Positions 24,002-31,982 of a DNA stretch of 34,742 bases are shown here, one piece after another. Below the pieces are notes generated by a model. That model was given only the letters and a program-made list of their open reading frames with translations. It ran no database searches and was not told the origin of the DNA. Numbering within the stretch: position 1 is the stretch's first letter; each line of letters opens with the position of its first letter. Source of the DNA: an uncultured Bacilli bacterium (GTDB taxonomy: Bacteria > Bacillota_I > Bacilli_A > RF39 > UBA660); assembly GCA_947631365.1 (NCBI GenBank), contig CANRLB010000001.1:1-34742 (forward strand), in the 5' to 3' direction. Position numbers and translations under genes: made by a program.

Positions 24002-24778
24002 TTATTTAATTAATTTTCTAACATTTTCAATAGCGCTTTTTTCAATTCTTGAGACTTGAGCTTGACTAATTCCCATATAATCAGCAATTTCCATTTGGGT
24101 TTTTCCAACAATAAACCGAGAAATTAAAATTTCTTTTTCACGAGTCTTGATTTTTTGTAAAGCTTTTCTTAAAGAAATAAGCATATCTTTATCACTAGAT
24201 AATTCTTTAGTATCAGCAATTTGATCAGATAAATAAATAGTATCTCCACCATCATTATAAATTGGTTCAAAAATACTCATAGGATCTTTTAAAGAATCTA
24301 GAGCATAAGCTATTTCATATTCTTCAATATCAAGTTTCTTAGCTATTTCTTCACTAGTTGGCATAGTTCCATGAAGACTTTGATATTCATCTTGAAAACG
24401 CATTATTTTGTAAGCTAAATCTTTAATACTACGACTAACCCTTACTTCGGTATTATCTCTTATATATCTTTTTACTTCTCCTAAAATAAGAGGAACAGCA
24501 TAGGTTGATAAGCGAAGACCTAAGGTACTATCAAAATTTTCAATGGCTTTAATAAGACCAATTACTCCGACTTGAAACAAATCATCCATATTAAATTTAT
24601 TATTATTAAATCTTTGTAAAGTTGATAAGACAAGTCTTAAATTACCATTAATAAGTTCTTCTTTTGCCGTTACATCACCTTCATGGTATCTTTTAAATAA
24701 TTTATCAGTATCTTCCTTATTTAAAACTTCTAAATCATTTGTATTAATACCGGTTATATCTACTTTATATCTTGCCAT
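24002..24778 (-). CDS. sigG: Sporulation sigma factor SigG (late forespore)
   Basis: The 258-residue protein is nearly co-linear with B. subtilis sigma-G (260). The KVDITGINTNDLEVL start, NGNLRLVLSTLQRFNN, the region 2 segment DDLFQVGVIGLIKAIENFD with STYAVPLILGEVKRYIRDN, and FEPIYNDGGDTIYLSDQI are all diagnostic. The region 4 helix-turn-helix TQMEIADYMGISQAQVSRIE is intact. It follows sigE by 65 bases, in the classic spoIIGA-sigE-sigG order. A forespore-type promoter stands in that gap. AAAGGTAG precedes the ATG. Regulators of sigma-G such as SpoIIAB/Gin are outside the window. Confidence 0.97.
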   Translation of the reverse strand: MARYKVDITGINTNDLEVLNKEDTDKLFKRYHEGDVTAKEELINGNLRLVLSTLQRFNNNKFNMDDLFQVGVIGLIKAIENFDSTLGLRLSTYAVPLILGEVKRYIRDNTEVRVSRSIKDLAYKIMRFQDEYQSLHGTMPTSEEIAKKLDIEEYEIAYALDSLKDPMSIFEPIYNDGGDTIYLSDQIADTKELSSDKDMLISLRKALQKIKTREKEILISRFIVGKTQMEIADYMGISQAQVSRIEKSAIENVRKLIK

Positions 24779-24797
24779 AATTTCTACCTTTCAAATA

Positions 24798-24827
24798 AAT
24801 TATGGCAATTTTTTTAAATTTTTATAC
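24798..24827 (-). promoter_or_regulatory. Putative forespore (sigma-F/sigma-G) promoter of sigG
   Basis: Minus strand GTATA (24823-24827), 18-base spacer, CATAATT (24798-24804). The B. subtilis sigma-G consensus is GMATR, 18 bases, CATNMTA, and sigma-F also uses GYATA. The -35 and spacing fit; the last -10 base differs. sigG is under sigma-F with sigma-G autoregulation in B. subtilis. Confidence 0.5.
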
Positions 24828-24843
24828 AAAAGAAAAAAGACTA

Positions 24844-25527
24844 TCAAATTTTCATAATATTTTGAAGTCTTTTAATAATCTTTTTTTCAATCCTAGAAAT
24901 ATACGATTGACTTATACCAAGCATTTCCGCTACTTCTTTTTGAGTATATTCTTCACTATTATTAAGGCCATATCTTAAAGTCATAATTTCTTTTTCTCTT
25001 GGATCTAGAGTATCGATTTCTTTTTTTAAAAGTTCTTTATCTAAAACATTTTCAAATTCTTTTGGAACAGTATCTTCATCAGTTCCTAAGATATCTTCAA
25101 GCCTTAGTTCATTACCCTCAGCATCATAATTTAATGTTTCTTCTAGACTAACTTCTGCTTTTTTACGTTTATTTTTTCTTAAAAACATTAATATTTCATT
25201 AGCAATACATCTAGATGCATAGGTAGCTAGTTTAATATTTTTATCAATTTTATAGGTAGTAATTCCTTTAATTAAGCCAATGGAACCAATAGACACTAAA
25301 TCTTCAATATCAAAGCCAGTATTTTCATATTTTTTAGCTAAAAAAACTACTAAACGTAAATTATGCTCTATTAAGATGTTGCGGGCTTCAAGATCACCTT
25401 GTTTAGATTTAATTAAATATTCTAGTTCTTGTTCTTTAGGAAGAGGTGGTGGTAATTTATCGGTAGCTCCCACAAAGAAACATTCACTATACTTCTTTTT
25501 TAAATATAAAAATAATTTTTTAAACAT
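24844..25527 (-). CDS. sigE: Sporulation sigma factor SigE precursor (early mother cell)
   Basis: The 227-residue pro-sigma-E. The first 20 or so residues form a hydrophobic/basic pro-sequence (MFKKLFLYLKKKYSECFFVG). ATDKLPPPLPKEQE follows, the same position as GGSEALPPPL in B. subtilis, where SpoIIGA cleaves; cleavage is expected near residues 20-22. Region 2 (DIEDLVSIGSIGLIKGI; LATYASRCIANEILMFLRKN) and region 4 (EYTQKEVAEMLGISQSYISR) are typical. The ATG overlaps the spoIIGA stop by one base (TAATG), coupling protease and substrate. Confidence 0.97.
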   Translation of the reverse strand: MFKKLFLYLKKKYSECFFVGATDKLPPPLPKEQELEYLIKSKQGDLEARNILIEHNLRLVVFLAKKYENTGFDIEDLVSIGSIGLIKGITTYKIDKNIKLATYASRCIANEILMFLRKNKRKKAEVSLEETLNYDAEGNELRLEDILGTDEDTVPKEFENVLDKELLKKEIDTLDPREKEIMTLRYGLNNSEEYTQKEVAEMLGISQSYISRIEKKIIKRLQNIMKI

Positions 25528-26273
25528 TATTCCTCCAATAAATGATAATTAAGTAAACAATCAATATCAGAACTATTAAAAGTATCAGATAATCCTAATA
25601 AATAATTGGTATATACTCTATTATCTATCTTAATATTTTTAATACTAATACATGGAAGCAAACTATTCTTATTAACAGTTTTAATGGGCACATACATTGG
25701 ACTTCTAATATTATATATGCCCTTAACTAATTTTTTATTTATTAAAATAATATATTTACCAGTTATAGGGTCTTTTAACTTATTACCACTATCAATAAAA
25801 CCATTTAAATTTAATTCTTGATTATTTTTAAAAGTTATAATAACATTACGATAATAATTAACTACTTTTTTAAGATTTTTTTGTTCTTTAAGATATAAAT
25901 AGAGAATTAAAGGAGCAATTAATAAACTAATAATATAACATAAATTATTAAATTCAATTTTTAAAAAATATAAGAAACCGGCTAAAATTACACTAGTCAT
26001 ATATAAATACAAACTATTATTAATAAAGTATTTAAAATTTTTATAAGAGAAAGTTACTATTAACATTATAATACCCATCAATATTTTTAAAAGTAATAGT
26101 AAATATTTATTGACAGGGATAAAAATAATAAATGTTGATAAGGCCCCAACTAAACTTCCAAAGATTAGCCTTTTAAGAGAAGTGTTTCTTTTTAAAGTTA
26201 AACTAACAGTAACTAATATTAAAAAATCATAAATAAAATTGAGTAAAAATAATAAATCAATATAAATTTTCAT
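25527..26273 (-). CDS. spoIIGA: SpoIIGA, pro-sigma-E processing peptidase
   Basis: Membrane aspartic protease activated by SpoIIR. The N-terminus MKIYIDLLFLLNFIYDFLIL is nearly the same as in B. subtilis. About five membrane helices follow, then the cytoplasmic protease domain with the catalytic Asp (residue 161 from this start) in GFIDSGNKLKDPITGKYI, where most homologues have DTGN. I start at the ATG at 26273, which has GGGTGAT just before it and matches the family start; a longer reading from 26312 runs back into the ftsZ terminator. At 248 residues it is shorter than the B. subtilis protein (309), mainly at the C-terminus. Confidence 0.93.
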   Translation of the reverse strand: MKIYIDLLFLLNFIYDFLILVTVSLTLKRNTSLKRLIFGSLVGALSTFIIFIPVNKYLLLLLKILMGIIMLIVTFSYKNFKYFINNSLYLYMTSVILAGFLYFLKIEFNNLCYIISLLIAPLILYLYLKEQKNLKKVVNYYRNVIITFKNNQELNLNGFIDSGNKLKDPITGKYIILINKKLVKGIYNIRSPMYVPIKTVNKNSLLPCISIKNIKIDNRVYTNYLLGLSDTFNSSDIDCLLNYHLLEE

Positions 26274-26289
26274 TATATCACCCAACTTT

Positions 26290-26325
26290 ATTATATAAAA
26301 AAAATACGACAAAATTTGTCGTATT
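26290..26325 (-). promoter_or_regulatory. Possible Spo0A-controlled spoIIGA promoter
   Basis: Minus-strand TATAAT lies at 26290-26295, 17 bases short of the spoIIGA ATG, with no TTGACA-like -35. In the -35 area is a perfect palindrome whose arms each read TTTGTCGTA (26315-26323 on plus, 26305-26313 on minus). This is one base off the Spo0A box core TTGTCGAA. The same palindrome is the ftsZ terminator stem. Confidence 0.4.
26297..26325 (-). terminator. Terminator of ftsAZ
   Basis: AATACGACAAA (minus 26315-26325) pairs with TTTGTCGTATT (minus 26303-26313), followed by eight T. It is the strongest intrinsic terminator in the window and separates ftsAZ from spoIIGA. Confidence 0.85.
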
Positions 26326-26336
26326 ATAGTACTTAA

Positions 26337-27395
26337 TTAAAATAAATCATTATTTCTTAAAAATGGAGGTATTTCTAAGTCATCATCAGTTGGTACCGTA
26401 GTTCTTCTTTTAGGAGCATCATCAGCGCCATAAATTTCACCTTCACTACTTTCATCAAATCCCGTAGCAATAACGGTAACAATAACTTCATCAGTTAAAT
26501 TATCATTTTTAATAGCCCCAAAGATAATGTTAATATCACTCTTAGCAGCTTCTCTAACAGTTTCTACAGCATCTTCAATTTCAAATAAGGTAAGGTTTTT
26601 ACCACCTGTAACATTAACGATAGCATTAGTAGCCCCATCAATAGTAGCTTCTAGTAAACTATTTGCAACTGCTTGTCTAGCCGCTTCAACTGCTCGGTTT
26701 TCACCAGCATTGCAACCAATACCAATAATGGCTGTACCACTTTTTTCCATAACAGCTTTAACATCAGCAAAGTCTAGGTTAATAACGCCCGTAACAGCAA
26801 TTAAATCAGAAATTGATTGAACACCGCGGTGTAAAACATTATCTACTTCTTTAAAGGCATCATCAAATGAAGTGGTTTTATCAATAATATCTCTTAATTT
26901 ATCATTTGGAATAACAATTAAGGTATCAACATGTTTTTTTAGTTCTTCAATTCCAACTAAGGCATTTTCACTTCTTCTTTTGCCTTCAAACCGGAATGGT
27001 TTCGTAACAATACCAACTGTTAAGGCTCCAAGTTCTTGAGCAATTTCCGCAATAATAGGAGCAGCACCTGTACCAGTTCCACCACCCATACCACAAGCAA
27101 CGAAAACCATATCTGCTCCTTTAAGAGCATCTTCAATTTCGCCTTTACTTTCTAAAGCAGCGGCTCTTCCTATTTCCGGATTTGCACCAGCACCTCTTCC
27201 ACCAGTAATTGATTTACCAATTTGAATTTTATTTTGGGCTTTAGAAATATTTAAAACTTGTAAGTCCGTATTAACAACATAAAATTCAACGCTTTTTACT
27301 CCTTCTTCAATCATACGATTAACGGCATTACATCCACCGCCGCCAACACCAATAACTTTTATTTTGGCAATTTGATCCATTTGTAATTCGTTCAT
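26337..27395 (-). CDS. ftsZ: Cell division protein FtsZ
   Basis: Tubulin-like GTPase that forms the Z ring. The 352-residue protein has the N-terminal [16 protein letters not shown], the tubulin signature [10 protein letters not shown], the NxDFAD synergy-loop region ([11 protein letters not shown]), and a short linker. The conserved C-terminal peptide [10 protein letters not shown] binds FtsA and other partners. The linker is short compared with B. subtilis. It follows ftsA by 12 bases with AAGGAGATG upstream, so ftsAZ form one unit. Confidence 0.98.
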   Translation of the reverse strand: MNELQMDQIAKIKVIGVGGGGCNAVNRMIEEGVKSVEFYVVNTDLQVLNISKAQNKIQIGKSITGGRGAGANPEIGRAAALESKGEIEDALKGADMVFVACGMGGGTGTGAAPIIAEIAQELGALTVGIVTKPFRFEGKRRSENALVGIEELKKHVDTLIVIPNDKLRDIIDKTTSFDDAFKEVDNVLHRGVQSISDLIAVTGVINLDFADVKAVMEKSGTAIIGIGCNAGENRAVEAARQAVANSLLEATIDGATNAIVNVTGGKNLTLFEIEDAVETVREAAKSDINIIFGAIKNDNLTDEVIVTVIATGFDESSEGEIYGADDAPKRRTTVPTDDDLEIPPFLRNNDLF

Positions 27396-27407
27396 ATTTT
27401 CATCTCC

Positions 27408-28649
27408 TTAATTATCAAAAAAATATCCAAATAATTTACCAAGAAGGGATTTATCAGAAACATTAATTCTTTTATCTGTTCCTCCCAATTCTTCTTGTTC
27501 TTCTAAATTAAATATTGAAAATTCAACATTTCTTAATTTTAAACGACTATTATAATACTTAATCATTCCAACAGCAGTGGCATATTTATTATTGCGAGCA
27601 CCGATTTCTTCAACACTACCAATAATTCCTTTATTACCAAATAATTCTTCAACGAGGATATCAAAGTCACCACTTTCTGTTACTCCTCCTGTAAGTATTA
27701 TATAACTTATTTCTTTCTTTGTTAAGAGATTTATTTGTTTTTTTGCTAAATTAATAATCTCTGTTAGTCTTCCCATTACTATTTCTGAAGCATCATATTC
27801 ATTAATTTTAACATTTTCATCATATTTATCTTTAAAAGATAATGACTCATTCGGTTGAGCAAGCCTTGTATGAGCAAGAGCTAAATGTTCTTTAACATAT
27901 TTAGCATTTTCCATACTTATTTTATAAACATAAGCTAAATCACTGGTAATAGATGAGCCACCAATATCAATAACTTCTAAATTAGTAAGAATTCCGCGAT
28001 TAAAGATGGAGACTGTTGTTGTTTCTTCACCAATATTGATAACTGCCCCAATTTCTTTATTACTATCTTTTGTTTTATGTTCATAATAATCTCCTAAAGG
28101 GCTTATAACAATATCAACAAGTTCGACCCCAATATTCTTAAGACAAATACTTAATCCTTCCATATTTTTCTTTGGAACTGTAACGATGATAGCTTTCATA
28201 GATAATTTTTCAGAAATCATATTTAAAGGATTATTGACTACTTCATCATTAATAATAAAACTTGTTGGTAAAACTGTTACTAGTTCTCTATGATCCATAA
28301 CTTTGTTATAAACACATTTTTGCATAGCTTTAACAATATCAGCATTTCTTATTACTTTATCTTCACTTGTAGTAGCTATTGTGCCACTAGCTAAAGTACA
28401 TTCGGTATAATGACTAGGAACCGTCGCAATAACTTTTTTAATCTTTATGCCAATTATATTTTCGGCACTTTTAAATGTTTCATTTAATGCTTCAGTAGCG
28501 CTCTCCGGATTAATAATATACCCTTTTTTAATACCTCTTGCAGGAGTTTCAACACATGCTAAAATATTGACTTTATTTTTGACGATTTCACCAACAACTA
28601 ATTTAATAAGTGATGATCCAATATCTAAACTAGCAATGAACTTACGCAT
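27408..28649 (-). CDS. ftsA: Cell division protein FtsA
   Basis: Actin-like protein that anchors FtsZ to the membrane. The ATP-binding motifs are visible: phosphate-1 SLDIGSSLIKLVVGEI, phosphate-2 GAVINIGEETTTVSIF, and adenosine motif YIILTGGVTESGD. The C-terminus KSLLGKLFGYFFDN is the amphipathic membrane-targeting helix. I start at the ATG at 28649 (413 residues), where AGGAGTGA stands seven bases ahead and the family's typical N-terminus begins. A frame open to 28706 would overlap the promoter. Confidence 0.95.
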   Translation of the reverse strand: MRKFIASLDIGSSLIKLVVGEIVKNKVNILACVETPARGIKKGYIINPESATEALNETFKSAENIIGIKIKKVIATVPSHYTECTLASGTIATTSEDKVIRNADIVKAMQKCVYNKVMDHRELVTVLPTSFIINDEVVNNPLNMISEKLSMKAIIVTVPKKNMEGLSICLKNIGVELVDIVISPLGDYYEHKTKDSNKEIGAVINIGEETTTVSIFNRGILTNLEVIDIGGSSITSDLAYVYKISMENAKYVKEHLALAHTRLAQPNESLSFKDKYDENVKINEYDASEIVMGRLTEIINLAKKQINLLTKKEISYIILTGGVTESGDFDILVEELFGNKGIIGSVEEIGARNNKYATAVGMIKYYNSRLKLRNVEFSIFNLEEQEELGGTDKRINVSDKSLLGKLFGYFFDN

Positions 28650-28677
28650 AATTGTCACTCCTATTTTCCTAACCTTA

Positions 28678-28706
28678 ATTATACAGAAAAAAAGATTCAT
28701 TGACAA
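28678..28706 (-). promoter_or_regulatory. Sigma-A promoter of ftsAZ
   Basis: Minus strand TTGTCA (28701-28706), 17-base spacer, TATAAT (28678-28683). The spacer is made of the 3' arm and T tract of the preceding gene's terminator. The ATG is 29 bases from the -10. Confidence 0.8.
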
Positions 28707-28737
28707 GTTATTTCCTTTAACTTAATAATGAATCTTT
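28684..28737 (-). terminator. Terminator of the 238-residue membrane-anchored protein gene
   Basis: Outer stem AAAGATTCATT/AATGAATCTTT (28727-28737 with 28691-28701), inner stem AAGTTA/TAACTT, then seven T on the minus strand. It starts 15 bases after the stop at 28753. Confidence 0.8.
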
Positions 28738-28752
28738 TATTTTTATTTATAA

Positions 28753-29469
28753 TTATCTTGATAATTTTAAATATTCTGATTTTTCTTCTATAGTTCCATC
28801 TGGTTTATTTTCTATATAACTAGAACGGTAACCATAACCATCTAGAGCAATACTTTCTTCTGCTATTTTAATATATACTACTCCATTAATAATTTTATAG
28901 TTTTCATCATCTTCAAAAGAACTGGAATCAATTTTTGCAATTCTTTTCTTTACCCCAACAAGATTGCCATCTTTATCTCTACCTATAGTATAGCCTTCAG
29001 GTACAGTATAATAAACTTTACCATCTACTTCATTTTTAATTGGTTCAGTGTATTTATAAGCTACCCAATATTGACGGCCTACTTCATCAGTAAATAATTC
29101 ATAATTCTCTGGTACATTAAAGGCTGCCGACGGAGCATAAACTTCTCTTACTGGCTCATTTCCATCAAATTCAGTATATTGAACATCAGCAATAATACCT
29201 TCGGATGCATAAGTACCAATCATTGCATTTTTTTGGTGATTAATGGCAGCCTCTTTGGGAAGAATTTTAGCAAAAGGACATTCATTTTTTGTATGATCAA
29301 ATGCTTGGTCACAAATTTCAGCCACTGTTATAGTGCCTCCTAATAAGCCTAATAATATTGCTAAACTCACTAGAGTTTTTTGAACCTTATCAAGTTTATC
29401 TTCTTTATTTTCTTTTGTTTGATTTTCTTCATTTAATTCTAAATCTTTTTTTTCATCTTTATTTTTCAT
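28753..29469 (-). CDS. Membrane-anchored protein of unknown function
   Basis: A 238-residue protein I do not recognise. The first 30 residues are very rich in Lys, Glu and Asn. One membrane span follows (about 31-52, LVSLAILLGLLGGTITVAEI), then a probably extracellular part with two cysteines early (CDQAFDHTKNEC). It contains short beta-like blocks with repeated Tyr/Val/Gly (KYTEPIKNEVDGKVYYTVP; RDKDGNLVGVKK) and a charged C-terminus. It has its own tandem promoters and terminator, so it is a separate unit between ftsA and the unknown four-gene group. GGGGGATT precedes the ATG. Confidence 0.8.
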   Translation of the reverse strand: MKNKDEKKDLELNEENQTKENKEDKLDKVQKTLVSLAILLGLLGGTITVAEICDQAFDHTKNECPFAKILPKEAAINHQKNAMIGTYASEGIIADVQYTEFDGNEPVREVYAPSAAFNVPENYELFTDEVGRQYWVAYKYTEPIKNEVDGKVYYTVPEGYTIGRDKDGNLVGVKKRIAKIDSSSFEDDENYKIINGVVYIKIAEESIALDGYGYRSSYIENKPDGTIEEKSEYLKLSR

Positions 29470-29491
29470 TTTGAATCCCCCAAAATTTTAA

Positions 29492-29554
29492 TAAATATAA
29501 TAGTTTAAAGCCGTTGTCAATAAAAAATATAGCATGTTCTTACATACTTGTCAA
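29492..29554 (-). promoter_or_regulatory. Two tandem sigma-A promoters with direct repeat
   Basis: Distal: TTGACA (29549-29554), 17-base spacer, TATATT (29526-29531). Proximal: TTGACA (29515-29520), 17-base spacer, TATTTA (29492-29497). Both -35 elements lie in a 10-base direct repeat, TTGTCAATAA on the plus strand at 29514 and 29548, 34 bases apart. The distal copy extends into a palindrome GTCAAT-A-ATTGAC (29550-29562). The 167 bases 29470-29636 hold no gene. Confidence 0.7.
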
Positions 29555-29636
29555 TAATTGACGTTTTTTACTATTTTGAGCTTTAATAATTATTTAGATA
29601 ATCTTTAGTAATTTGATTTTTCTTCTATTATGATGA

Positions 29637-29921
29637 TTATTTCTTTTTAAAACATTTTCGTATACGTTGCCTTTTGCCATATGATTCTGGTACTTGGACT
29701 TTTTGATATTCACTATCTACACTTTGCGATTCGTCCATTTCTGTTAAATTTTCATATTTACTTAATACTTCATGAGTTCTACTTGGATCATATTTAAAAT
29801 CATTTAATAAATGTTCTATAGTTTCACTATTAGTTGTTCCATAAGAACTTTTTCTAGAAGTTATAGTATCTTGATTTGATATTTTCTTCTTGCTAATATC
29901 TAATTTATATAATTTATTCAT
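29637..29921 (-). CDS. Small basic hydrophilic protein, unknown function
   Basis: A 94-residue protein rich in Ser, Lys and Glu with no membrane span, probably largely disordered. It has a helical stretch TIEHLLNDFKYDPSRTHEVL and a very basic C-terminus (KRQRIRKCFKKK). No family recognised. It follows the 29947 gene by 25 bases in the same direction, with AGAGAGGA upstream of the ATG, so it is probably the last gene of the unknown group. Confidence 0.65.
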   Translation of the reverse strand: MNKLYKLDISKKKISNQDTITSRKSSYGTTNSETIEHLLNDFKYDPSRTHEVLSKYENLTEMDESQSVDSEYQKVQVPESYGKRQRIRKCFKKK

Positions 29922-29946
29922 CGTATAAAAATCCTCTCTATTTGTT

Positions 29947-30738
29947 TTATTTTAATAAAAATTCTTTTATTTTCTTTAATTCTTCATCATTAAATAAATA
30001 AGTAATATCTTTGCCCCTTCTAATAATTTCATTAATAAAATCTTTATCATTAGTTTCCTTAACTTTTTTAAGTAAATGTTCCATATCTAAATCTTCTTCA
30101 ACAGCACTTACAAGTTCTTCTAAATAATAGGCATCCCTTTTTAAAATAAAATAATCAACTATTTTAGTAAAATCTTTATTTTTATTATTGTAATTAAAGG
30201 CAAGACGCCACAATGCTTCTCTTTTATCCTCTTCTATTCCTACCATCACTAAATCATCAAACTCACTTTGGGTTAAAGCAGGTGTTATTGGAACTGAAAT
30301 ATATTCGGTTATAAATTCAAGCATTTCTTTATTACTCATTTTATCAAAATATTTATTAATTAATTCATTATTATCTAATAGATCTACTACAGTATCATAA
30401 AGCTTGCCACCATCCTTAACTACATTCTTATCTTTTTCTAGGCTATCTTTTTCCCTTTTAATAAAATCTAGGCCTTCATCATCTAAACTTTTATAAATAT
30501 TATCATCATTTAATGCATTCAATAATTTATCAATTTCTTTTAAACGTTTCTTTTCTATTTCATCAATTTCATTAGGTATTTCTTTAATTATTTTTTCTAA
30601 ATCTTTAATTAACTCTTTTATTTTTACTATTTCATCTTCACTATATTTTGCTAAATCAATTTGCTTTAAACTAGCAAGTAGTTCTTTACTATTAATAAAT
30701 TTATTTATATATTTATATAATAATTTAACTAAATCCAT
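29947..30738 (-). CDS. Charged all-helical protein, unknown function
   Basis: About 263 residues, strongly helical. Residues about 35-115 are Glu/Lys/Ile-rich and likely coiled coil. The C-terminal half (EFDDLVMVGIEEDKREALWR; FTKIVDYFILKRDAYYLEEL; MEHLLKKVKETNDKDFINEI) looks like three helical-repeat units, as in a small alpha-solenoid. No signal peptide or membrane span. The ATG at 30738 is preferred; a TTG at 30750 touches the AAGGA ribosome binding site. It follows the 30758 gene within about 20 bases. Confidence 0.75.
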   Translation of the reverse strand: MDLVKLLYKYINKFINSKELLASLKQIDLAKYSEDEIVKIKELIKDLEKIIKEIPNEIDEIEKKRLKEIDKLLNALNDDNIYKSLDDEGLDFIKREKDSLEKDKNVVKDGGKLYDTVVDLLDNNELINKYFDKMSNKEMLEFITEYISVPITPALTQSEFDDLVMVGIEEDKREALWRLAFNYNNKNKDFTKIVDYFILKRDAYYLEELVSAVEEDLDMEHLLKKVKETNDKDFINEIIRRGKDITYLFNDEELKKIKEFLLK

Positions 30739-30757
30739 ATGAGCTTTCAATCCTTAC

Positions 30758-31972
30758 TTATTTCATATATCTTACAAAATCGCCAAGTCTTCTTTCTACT
30801 TGTTGATTTGTTCCTAATAACTCATCCATTGGAATATTAAATGTATCTTTTATTTCATCAATTAAGTTTTCTACTAATAAGGCAATATTACCATTTTGCA
30901 TAATATTTAATAAATAATCATAAGTAACATTTTTTAAAGATTTAGATTGAATATTTAGATTATCTTTTTCATGCGTATTTATATAATTTATTAACTCGGT
31001 AATAATCCTTTGATTTTGATAATTATCAAACAAGTCTATATTATGAAGTGCAATTATAATTTTCTCAAAATCATCACGAGTCAATTGTCCCTTATTTTCA
31101 GAGAAAATACAAAAATCAAATACTGGAATTAAAAAGCCTAATTGTCTTCGACTTTTATAAATAATATGGATTTGGTCATCATCTTTGAATATTTGGATTT
31201 TATCTGTAAGATTACCAAAATAAATTTTGGACGTATGTTGGGTGTCAGCAGCTTCTCTTACTTCATAATAGCTGTCCGCTGTTTTTAAACTTTCTGCTAT
31301 TTTCTTGAGTGTTTCATTATTTTTGGGTGTTAATTGACCATTTAAAAGAATTACGCCTTCATCAGGGCAATAATTTCGAGAAGAATAGGTATAAATTGAT
31401 GAATTATCTACTTCATAAAGATTTATTTCTTTGGTTGGGAAAAAATCTAAAGTACTTGGGCGATTGCCTAATAAAAGCTTATGCATATTCTGTGCTTTAT
31501 CATAAATAATGGCAAAAATAGTGCTCTCTTCATAACTAGATAAAGGTTCCCAAATATCATCATAATTAGAAGAAAAAAGATTGATGGTTCTTTTTAAATT
31601 ATCTTCTTCTAGGTAAAAGCAAAACTTGCCATGTTTAGTATCGACATTTGCCCAAGCCCTTTTTCTTACAACTTCGCCTTTTAAATCATCTAATTTTAAG
31701 TAATCTTTCTTTATTTTAGAATTATAATCAATTTCTTCATTATTAAAAGTAACCGTGGTATTATAATCCATGTTATCATCCGCCGGAATACCGCTGTAAA
31801 AAACGATTTTTTCTCCAGTACTTTGATTAACAAATGTAATTGACTTAAAATTAGATTGACTATCAACATAGGAGTCAGTTATTTGGATATTACTCGCTTC
31901 TTCTAAAGTAACATCAAGACCATATTTCTTTAAAATTTCTTGCTTTTTTTGACTAATATTTCTCTTTTCCAT
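30758..31972 (-). CDS. Unknown protein, tandem paralogue 2
   Basis: A 404-residue protein of no recognised family. It is paralogous to the neighbour 31983-33227. Both contain a K-[YH]-G-x-[FY]-C motif (DTKHGKFCFYLEE), a GVILLNGQL / GAVILDGNI block and SSKIY-[FY]-G. Further on they share the DDFEKIIxxL helix, an ITEL-x-x-YIN-x-H segment, and a C-terminal L-x-E-[FL]-VE-x-LI / ETF-x-I region. The N-terminal two-thirds look beta-rich and the C-terminal 130 residues helical. No membrane span. It begins ten bases after its paralogue's stop. Confidence 0.8.
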   Translation of the reverse strand: MEKRNISQKKQEILKKYGLDVTLEEASNIQITDSYVDSQSNFKSITFVNQSTGEKIVFYSGIPADDNMDYNTTVTFNNEEIDYNSKIKKDYLKLDDLKGEVVRKRAWANVDTKHGKFCFYLEEDNLKRTINLFSSNYDDIWEPLSSYEESTIFAIIYDKAQNMHKLLLGNRPSTLDFFPTKEINLYEVDNSSIYTYSSRNYCPDEGVILLNGQLTPKNNETLKKIAESLKTADSYYEVREAADTQHTSKIYFGNLTDKIQIFKDDDQIHIIYKSRRQLGFLIPVFDFCIFSENKGQLTRDDFEKIIIALHNIDLFDNYQNQRIITELINYINTHEKDNLNIQSKSLKNVTYDYLLNIMQNGNIALLVENLIDEIKDTFNIPMDELLGTNQQVERRLGDFVRYMK

Positions 31973-31982
31973 AAAGTACCCT

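Noticed and set aside
26527..26820. Plus-strand open frame opposite ftsZ
   Set aside because: Antisense of a highly conserved gene with no start signals.
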